A stretch of 25,662 bases of DNA from a virus. Made by a program: the position numbers and the translations under genes. Within the stretch, counting starts at the first letter, position 1. Every line of letters begins with the position of its first letter. Below, piece by piece: positions 20,961 through 25,662 of the stretch. The notes under the pieces were generated by a model. That model searched no databases, had not been told where the DNA came from, and saw only the letters and a list, made by a program, of their open reading frames with translations. The stretch covers positions 1 to 25,662 of IMG/VR virus record IMGVR_UViG_3300022842_000056; one strand, 5' to 3'.

Positions 20961-21267
20961 AATATTTTTTCGTCCTTCTTTTGCCTAAAAAGGGTATCAT
21001 CTGTTCTAAGACCTGTAAAGCATGTAGTCCACTTACTGACCATGCCCAAGCTTGTTTGTGGTAATCTCTTAATTTTATTTTTCTAAAACTACCAGCATTA
21101 AAAAAAACTTGAAATCTTTCTATAATATCTAAATCGGTCATAGATACAGAAAGTTCTATTCGTTTTCGATTAGATCCACTTTTCCAATATCCAAAGCTAC
21201 CTTCTCCTTCAAATACTCCAGCAAGAAATGATAATTTTTGTTTTTTACTCCAAAGAGAAAAATTCAC
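20806..21267 (-). CDS. LAGLIDADG homing endonuclease (single motif, 153 aa)
   Basis: Residues 15-26 read LAGVFEGEGSFG, a clear LAGLIDADG motif with E22 as the expected catalytic acid. Typical strand blocks follow (RKRIELSVSMTDLDIIERF, then AWAWSVSGLHALQVLEQMIP), ending LGKRRTKKYY near residue 103. One motif implies a homodimer. Such enzymes cut a long target and copy their gene into it. GTG at 21267 is chosen as the start, 1 base after the preceding stop; a GTG at 21321 would overlap the upstream gene by 53 bases. The C-terminal 50 residues lie inside the holin-like gene in another frame and look unlike the family, suggesting insertion just before that gene. Confidence 0.82.
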   Translation of the reverse strand: MNFSLWSKKQKLSFLAGVFEGEGSFGYWKSGSNRKRIELSVSMTDLDIIERFQVFFNAGSFRKIKLRDYHKQAWAWSVSGLHALQVLEQMIPFLGKRRTKKYYDMVESFRVSVQNGDHGIRKQTKRKTSYLTGKITARRENVSRRNRAQASSI

Positions 21268-21268
21268 T

Positions 21269-21904
21269 TTAATAAAGTTTAATTTTTTTATGACCTTGAA
21301 CTTGAATAGATTTAGTACCACGAGTAGAAACGGAAGTTCCTGTTTTCGCTCGTATAAAATTGATTCTTTTAAAAGTAGATGGCTTATCTATAGATAGAGA
21401 AGATAAAGAATTAATTTTAGGTAAAGAAGAATCTGAACCATCTGAAGTCTGAGTAGAGGTAGGGGTAGTTTTATTTTTCATACCCATAGCTTTTCTTCCT
21501 TTAGAAGTGTCACTTAACGTTTTGATACCAGTATACACACCAGCACCAGGCACTACCATGGCTGGTCCCATTGCACTAACATTAGCTGAAAAATTATCTC
21601 CGAAAGAAGTTATACTTCCTTTAGGAGCATACGCTTGCGTCTCGTAATCAAAATCACCATCATTTCCATAACTACTATCTTGGCTAGTATCTACACCTGC
21701 TGCATTTGCTTCTGCTTCGGAATATCCACCACCGCCAGTATCTTCAGCGTCAAGGAAACTAGGTATACCGTTTATCTTTTTTCCAGAGCCACCTAATTTT
21801 TTTAAAAGCTTAGCTTCTTTTTTGTTAATGTAAGCAAGGAACTCACCTTTAGGAGCTTTGTCCTCTAAAGTCTTCTTAGCTGATTTTATTTTTCTTTTTA
21901 CCAT
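21269..21904 (-). CDS. Hypothetical virion-type protein (211 aa)
   Basis: The N-terminal part is basic (MVKRKIKSAKKTLEDKAPKG), then EFLAYINKKEAKLLKKLGGS (21-40) and a short GIPSFLD. The rest is Gly/Ser/Thr-rich and likely disordered, with a small hydrophobic stretch AMGPAMVVPGAGVYTGIKTL. The 'APxGEFLAYINxxEAxLLKxxGG...GIPSF' block is familiar from podovirus-like marine phages, where it heads internal-virion-type proteins; that recollection is the only hint to function. It overlaps the upstream 51-residue gene by 29 bases in another frame. Confidence 0.7.
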   Translation of the reverse strand: MVKRKIKSAKKTLEDKAPKGEFLAYINKKEAKLLKKLGGSGKKINGIPSFLDAEDTGGGGYSEAEANAAGVDTSQDSSYGNDGDFDYETQAYAPKGSITSFGDNFSANVSAMGPAMVVPGAGVYTGIKTLSDTSKGRKAMGMKNKTTPTSTQTSDGSDSSLPKINSLSSLSIDKPSTFKRINFIRAKTGTSVSTRGTKSIQVQGHKKIKLY

Positions 21905-22031
21905 TGTTTAAGTATAACACCTTTCGTAAAGGTACGTTAATACCTTGAGGGTTAGGTCCTCTTTTGGGAGGAACTCCAAATCGTACTCCTCCACTGAGTC
22001 CTTTTCTATGATTTTGTGAATTTACACTCAT
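21876..22031 (-). CDS. Micro-gene, basic Pro/Gly-rich protein (51 aa)
   Basis: A 51-residue frame starts with ATG at 22031, overlapping the preceding stop as TAATG, and ends at 21878-21876 inside the 211-residue gene. The centre reads GGVRFGVPPKRGPNPQGINV (14-33), a pattern shared, as I recall, by small phage proteins next to the portal gene. The last third is Lys-rich. It may be disordered and bind DNA or protein. The coupling and the fit of three micro-genes in one gap support it. Confidence 0.6.
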   Translation of the reverse strand: MSVNSQNHRKGLSGGVRFGVPPKRGPNPQGINVPLRKVLYLNNGKKKNKIS

Positions 22032-22138
22032 TATTTTTTCATTTTTTTAATATGTTTTTTAACTAGCTTAGCTTGTTTGGCATGTGTCTTTGATGCTTTT
22101 TTTAATCCTTTTAATACTTTTTTTAATTCTTTTACCAT
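22031..22138 (-). CDS. Lysine-rich micro-protein (35 aa)
   Basis: A 35-residue frame from ATG at 22138 to TAA at 22033-22031. About 46 percent of residues are Lys (KELKKVLKGLKKASKTHAKQ and on), with leucines spaced to form one amphipathic cationic helix. No Cys and almost no acidic residues are present. It may bind DNA or membranes; the function is unknown. Its stop overlaps the next start as TAATG. The leader before the ATG is AT-rich with only a weak ribosome site. Confidence 0.58.
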   Translation of the reverse strand: MVKELKKVLKGLKKASKTHAKQAKLVKKHIKKMKK

Positions 22139-22178
22139 TATTTTTTCCTCACAATTGTTTTAGCATTTAAGTCCTTCT

Positions 22179-22358
22179 CTATGCTTTTGATTTTTTTGTC
22201 TTAGGTTTTTTAGCAGTCTTAGCTGCTTGAGCAAATTGAGCTGACGTAGGTCTTCCTTTGGATCCCTTTTTTCTCATTGTTTCACCACTGCCTTCTTTAA
22301 TTCTTTTTTTCTTAGCGAGTATGTTTGCGTATAGTCCTGGTTTAGTAGTAGTAGCCAT
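22179..22358 (-). CDS. Small basic phage protein after the portal gene (59 aa)
   Basis: Begins MATTTKPGLYANILAKKKRI and continues EGSGETMRKKGSKGRPTSAQ, ending in a Lys-rich tail. The 'KPGLYANI-KKRI--GSGE-MRK-G-KG-PT---F' pattern is a very common small phage protein (DUF5872-like in my recollection), without a known role. Residues 7-33 may fold around a small basic core. It starts with ATG at 22358, overlapping the portal stop as TAATG, so it is translationally coupled to the portal. The name of the family is uncertain. Confidence 0.72.
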   Translation of the reverse strand: MATTTKPGLYANILAKKKRIKEGSGETMRKKGSKGRPTSAQFAQAAKTAKKPKTKKSKA

Positions 22359-24736
22359 TATTGTCCTTTTGTTTGGTTTAATTTTTGTGCTTGTAGATTT
22401 AATTTTTCTTTAGCAATACCTAATCGATCTTGTTGTGAATCTTCTTGAGATTTTAACTTCTCCATACCTAAAGCTAGATCCGCTTCCTGTCTATCCATCT
22501 GTCCTTGCTCTTTCATTTGAGATTCTTGAGATTTACGTTGTAAGTCTAGAGCTCTCAGATCTATTTCTTGCTGCTTCAATTGAATTAAAGGATCTTGTTG
22601 AGCATTATTAGCTTGAGCCTCCATCTGTTGTAAGCTAGACGTAATCTCTACTATCTTTTTAGCGATCAGCATATCTACTTGTGCTTGCATGGCTTCTGGA
22701 TTTTGTTGAGCCATTTGCATCATTCTAGGATCTTGTTGAACCATTGCTGTAACTTCAGCGGTAGCTTTTAAACTAATGTGCTCTGAGATGTGAGACTGTA
22801 GTAAAGCATACACCTGAGGATTAATTTGAACCATTCTAGATTGCATAAAGATAGAATGAGCTTGAATATGTGCCTCATGGTCTTGTTGAGGGAATGCTTG
22901 TAACAACTGTACCTTTAAAGATTCTGCATTTTCTCTCGCAGGGTCTATAGGAGCTGGTTGTTTCGGTGGAACTAGGATCATATCAATATTTTTAGTTCCT
23001 AAACTCTCATATACACGTCTATAGGCTTCATATACGTTATGTAAATTAGGTGCAGACTGAGCAATTTGTAATTGTGTCTGTGCTAACGTCACTCTTTGTG
23101 TCATGGACCATAAATTAGGGTCTGCCATCGGCAAAACATCAATACGATCATCGAAATCTGCTGATTTAATGTTTCTTTCTGCTCCATATACATCATAAGG
23201 ATACTCTTCAGGTAGAGATTCATTACAAATTCTAGCTAAAATTTTAAATTCTTGTTTCATTGCGTAGTAACAACGCTTATGAATAGCGCTCATCACTCTA
23301 GAACCACGTTCCATAAGAGCAACGGTAGTACCCACAGCTGCTTGTTGATTACCATCTCCTACTTGAATGTCTGCAATAGCCGCAAATCTCTGACCAGCAG
23401 TCACAACAAAGTTTAATAAAGCAAATAAAGTTTGGGAAGGTTCTTTGAAAGGCAACATTTGGAACTGATCTTTGATATTTCCTCCTGGTGCATCCACATC
23501 TCTAAACTCTCCTGGTTGAATAGGTTGGTCATCGTCTCGTACTTTCATTCCTCTAGACTTAAATCCAGCAGGAAGATTGGACAACGTACCAGCGTCCAGT
23601 AATTGTCTTAATGCTTCGGTGGCCGTTCTAGTTAAACCACCAATCATGTGTAGTAAACCAAAGCCATAGAAACCTAATCCTGGTAAAAACTTAAAGTGAA
23701 CAAAGTATTCAATACGCTTGTACTTAGCGTCATCGGCTCGGTAGTTTCTATAGATAGATAAAATTTGTCCTGTGTTCTCTACTACCGTTACAATGTAAGG
23801 AACTTTAATATTCGTTTCTTTGTTCATTTCTTGGGAAGTATATTCTTCTAAATCTAAGTCCACATGAACTTCTAATACATTATACAGTAGTTCATTGTAG
23901 GTAGGAGTAATTCCTTCAATCTTATTGATTTTTTCTTGAGTAGAATTTTGCTCCATGGTAGGTTCTTGTAGATCTATTTTAGAGTACACACCAATTTCCA
24001 TTTTTTTAAGAATATCATTCTCTGTCATTTTCATAACTTGAGAAATTCTTTCGCACTCGGCTAAACTAGTAGCATAATAAGGAACCACTAAATCTCTTGG
24101 ATGAATATATTTAGAAACAGGTCGTTCTAATAATTCATCATAATATACTTTTTTAAACGTGGATCCTGTTAGAGGTAAGTAATACAACATTTGATCTACA
24201 TCGGTGGTATATTCTTCCATCTTATCCATGATTAAATAATTCATGTAATCTTTAACACGGGTAGACTGTAATTCTTTCTCTGCGTTCGGAGAGCCTACAA
24301 TCTGAGTACGAACAGGACCATCTGCGGGTAATAATTCTTTATAAGCTTGTGCTTGAAACTGAACGCATGCTTCATTAAGCATAGGATGAGTAACACCGCT
24401 CGCACCTTTAAATGGTCTGTTCAATGGATTGTATTGTATGCCGAGTAAATCTAAACCTTTGGTGATGGTGTCTTCCCATTCTTTCCTTGACCCTAAATCA
24501 TTTTTGTAGTCGTCTATTAAATCGTTAGCTAAGTTTTTTAATTCTCTTTCATCTAAACGATCTGCAATGTTTTCTGCGAAGTTGAATTCTGGTTCAGGTT
24601 CCTGATCCGTGGTCTCTGCTCCTTCTTCCACGATATCTATTTCTTCCATCACGGCCGAGGGATCAACGTCAGGTGAATCCTGTTGCTGTACTAATTCTTC
24701 TACGGACAACTCTTGATTGTCTTTTTCAATTGCCAT
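22358..24736 (-). CDS. Portal protein, P22-like (792 aa)
   Basis: The longest gene. The N-terminal 55 residues are acidic. The portal body has GASGVTHPMLNEACVQFQAQ (111-130), a DQMLYYLPLTGSTFKKVYYD block (181-200), YIHPRDLVVPYYA, a GFYGFGLLHMIGGLTRTATE block and LPAGFKSRGMKV. These follow the P22/phi29-like large portal family, which forms the 12-mer ring for DNA entry and exit. The last 110 residues are a Gln-rich coiled coil (QQDPLIQLKQQEIDLRALDL and on), longer than usual, fitting the barrel helix seen in P22. The large terminase is expected beyond the high end of the window. An AGGG lies 9 bases before the ATG. Confidence 0.9.
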   Translation of the reverse strand: MAIEKDNQELSVEELVQQQDSPDVDPSAVMEEIDIVEEGAETTDQEPEPEFNFAENIADRLDERELKNLANDLIDDYKNDLGSRKEWEDTITKGLDLLGIQYNPLNRPFKGASGVTHPMLNEACVQFQAQAYKELLPADGPVRTQIVGSPNAEKELQSTRVKDYMNYLIMDKMEEYTTDVDQMLYYLPLTGSTFKKVYYDELLERPVSKYIHPRDLVVPYYATSLAECERISQVMKMTENDILKKMEIGVYSKIDLQEPTMEQNSTQEKINKIEGITPTYNELLYNVLEVHVDLDLEEYTSQEMNKETNIKVPYIVTVVENTGQILSIYRNYRADDAKYKRIEYFVHFKFLPGLGFYGFGLLHMIGGLTRTATEALRQLLDAGTLSNLPAGFKSRGMKVRDDDQPIQPGEFRDVDAPGGNIKDQFQMLPFKEPSQTLFALLNFVVTAGQRFAAIADIQVGDGNQQAAVGTTVALMERGSRVMSAIHKRCYYAMKQEFKILARICNESLPEEYPYDVYGAERNIKSADFDDRIDVLPMADPNLWSMTQRVTLAQTQLQIAQSAPNLHNVYEAYRRVYESLGTKNIDMILVPPKQPAPIDPARENAESLKVQLLQAFPQQDHEAHIQAHSIFMQSRMVQINPQVYALLQSHISEHISLKATAEVTAMVQQDPRMMQMAQQNPEAMQAQVDMLIAKKIVEITSSLQQMEAQANNAQQDPLIQLKQQEIDLRALDLQRKSQESQMKEQGQMDRQEADLALGMEKLKSQEDSQQDRLGIAKEKLNLQAQKLNQTKGQ

Positions 24737-24772
24737 TATAATTCCCTATCAAAAGTACTACAATTTGCAAGC

Positions 24773-25171
24773 TTAACAAATTTTAGTTTTTTTGTTTCTT
24801 CCTAATTTGGTCTTAACAGTAATGTAAGAACCTGACTTGTACTTGTTTACCGAACCACCCATCATGGATCCCATATGCTTAGGCTTTCGTCCTTTTTTTA
24901 AATCCTTTTTATCTTCTTCGTAATCAGGGTACATATCAGGAGAGCCTTCGTAACCTTCGCCTGGATCATTAATAACTGGAGCGTTAAGAAAGTGGCCTGG
25001 AGTCATAGGGGGCATTTTTCTTTTAAAGTTTTTAAAATCAGATTCATCTATCCCTTCATCTAAAACAGGTTTTTTTCCTACTTTAGAAATTTTTTTCCTT
25101 GCTAAATCTCTCAATGCTTTCCTTTCTTCTGGAGAAAGCCTTTCAGGTCTATCTTTTATTCCTCTAGGCAT
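24773..25171 (-). CDS. Small basic hypothetical protein before the portal gene (132 aa)
   Basis: The N-terminus is helical and charged (RPERLSPEERKALRDLARKK, 8-27). The middle is acidic, with Pro/Gly (GEGYEGSPDMYPDYEEDKKD). The end has a basic glycine segment and NKYKSGSYITVKTKLGRNKK, with a terminal Cys. The closing SGxYxTVKTKLGRxKKTKIC is familiar from small proteins encoded between terminase and portal genes in marine phages. The function is unknown; packaging or head-vertex assembly is a guess from position. It starts 2 bases after the repeat protein. Confidence 0.62.
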   Translation of the reverse strand: MPRGIKDRPERLSPEERKALRDLARKKISKVGKKPVLDEGIDESDFKNFKRKMPPMTPGHFLNAPVINDPGEGYEGSPDMYPDYEEDKKDLKKGRKPKHMGSMMGGSVNKYKSGSYITVKTKLGRNKKTKIC

Positions 25172-25173
25172 AA

Positions 25174-25662
25174 TTAAAATATTCCTTTGAAGTTAGTTCC
25201 TCTGACAGCTATTCCTGTACCTCTAACTTTGTTAGTAGGACCTTCTGAAGATATCATAGAACCTTTTGAAGCTTTCATCATTTTGCCGTACTTAGCTTTC
25301 TTGATTGCTCCGCCTTTAGATTTATTTAAACCTCTGATGAAATTTAATTCCTTTTCAGATACTGCACCTTTTAATTTACCTAGATCTTTAGGATATATGC
25401 CATCTTGAAGATCTTTTAATTCCTTTTCAGATAAAGCACCTTTTAATTGACCTAGATCTTTCATGACTTTTTTACCTGCAAATTTTTCTAACGTTTTAGA
25501 TGTCTTAATGCTTTTACCGTCTTTGGCTTTTGTCATTGCTCCGCCTTTAGATTTTTTTTCAGCTAAATTTTGCAGGCGAGATAATTCCTTTTCAGATACT
25601 GCACCTTTTAATTTACTTAAATCTTTAGGATATATGCCATCTTGAAGATCTTTTCTTGCCCT
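25174..25662 (-). CDS. Repeat-containing hypothetical protein, 5' end cut by window
   Basis: The frame stays open to the high end of the window, so the true start lies outside; an ATG at 25536 is internal. At least 162 residues are visible. A 13-residue unit of the type DLxxLKGAxSEKEL occurs three times, twice with LQDGIYPKDL beside it, separated by Lys-rich KGGA segments. The C-terminus ends VRGTGIAVRGTNFKGIF. The units look like short helix-turn-helix repeats and the protein is basic. It is near the portal, so a packaging-related role is possible, but no family is recognised. Confidence 0.65.
   Translation of the reverse strand, partial: RARKDLQDGIYPKDLSKLKGAVSEKELSRLQNLAEKKSKGGAMTKAKDGKSIKTSKTLEKFAGKKVMKDLGQLKGALSEKELKDLQDGIYPKDLGKLKGAVSEKELNFIRGLNKSKGGAIKKAKYGKMMKASKGSMISSEGPTNKVRGTGIAVRGTNFKGIF
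25345..25417 (-). repeat. Direct repeat copy A (73 bases) in the repeat protein gene
   Basis: This 73-base stretch is nearly identical to 25582-25654 (two differences seen, at the CCTAG versus CTTAA position), 237 bases away and in the same reading frame. A shorter third copy follows at about 25419-25461. It encodes the LQDGIYPKDL/LKGAVSEKEL unit. Confidence 0.8.
25582..25654 (-). repeat. Direct repeat copy B (73 bases) in the repeat protein gene
   Basis: The partner of 25345-25417, in the same frame. The near identity at DNA level, including third codon positions, points to recent duplication rather than old divergence. Confidence 0.8.

Noticed and set aside
21268-21321. GTG start at 21321 for the homing endonuclease
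   Set aside because: It would overlap the upstream gene by 53 bases and add a low-complexity N-terminus; GTG at 21267 fits directly after the previous stop.
1-25662. tRNA genes, CRISPR arrays, integrase or insertion sequences
   Set aside because: No cloverleaf-like sequence, spaced repeat array, recombinase or transposase motif was found by reading; a dedicated tRNA scan was not possible.

Overview
The window is a piece of a tailed-phage genome. Every supported gene is on the minus strand, so transcription runs from high to low coordinates. The P22-like portal, short-tail-type connector and hub proteins and the absence of a tape-measure gene suggest a podovirus-like particle. The low G+C content, the many tiny lysine-rich genes and the resemblance of most proteins to uncultured marine phages suggest a marine virus of an AT-rich host. 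A SAR11-type host is an inference; nothing here proves it.

Layout, in transcription order. (1) 25662-22358: a repeat protein cut by the window edge, a small basic protein and the portal. (2) 22358-21269: three micro-genes and a structural-type protein. (3) 21267-20574: a free-standing LAGLIDADG endonuclease gene running into a holin-like membrane protein. (4) 20535-16805: a small acidic protein, a GroES-like co-chaperonin, a scaffold-like coiled-coil protein, two head-associated proteins and the major capsid protein (MCP). (5) 16780-16742: a strong terminator whose sequence also carries a near-consensus sigma-70-type promoter. (6) 16650-13466: small virion-type proteins, a DUF6321-like basic protein, membrane or secreted small proteins, an M15 peptidase endolysin and several micro-genes. 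(7) 13466-8588: connector/adaptor proteins, repeat-rich virion proteins, a glycine-rich tail fibre and a small protein. (8) 8547-3241: an eight-gene cargo island. (9) 3196-1: a large tail hub/nozzle-type protein, small virion proteins, and the start of a glycosyltransferase-like gene cut by the window edge.

The island is the most interesting part. It holds four 2-oxoglutarate/Fe(II) dioxygenase-type proteins, one protein that looks like the same fold without its metal ligands, one protein of a marine-phage family of unknown function, one small unknown protein and a full-length NodU/TobZ-type carbamoyltransferase. Hydroxylases could create the hydroxyl groups that such a carbamoyltransferase modifies, so a hydroxylate-then-carbamoylate pathway is a reasonable but unproven idea. 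The island sits between tail fibre and tail hub genes. It mostly lacks the AGGAG-type ribosome sites and the TAATG stop/start overlaps that are common in the rest of the window, and it is visibly more AT-rich, which fits separately acquired cargo.

Six genes shorter than 60 codons were read directly from the sequence (885-1049, 430-540, 13466-13564, 13662-13811, 15328-15432 and the trio at 21876-22358), plus the two edge-truncated genes. No tRNA, rRNA, CRISPR array, integrase or insertion sequence was seen. No gene-free stretch exceeds about 160 bases.
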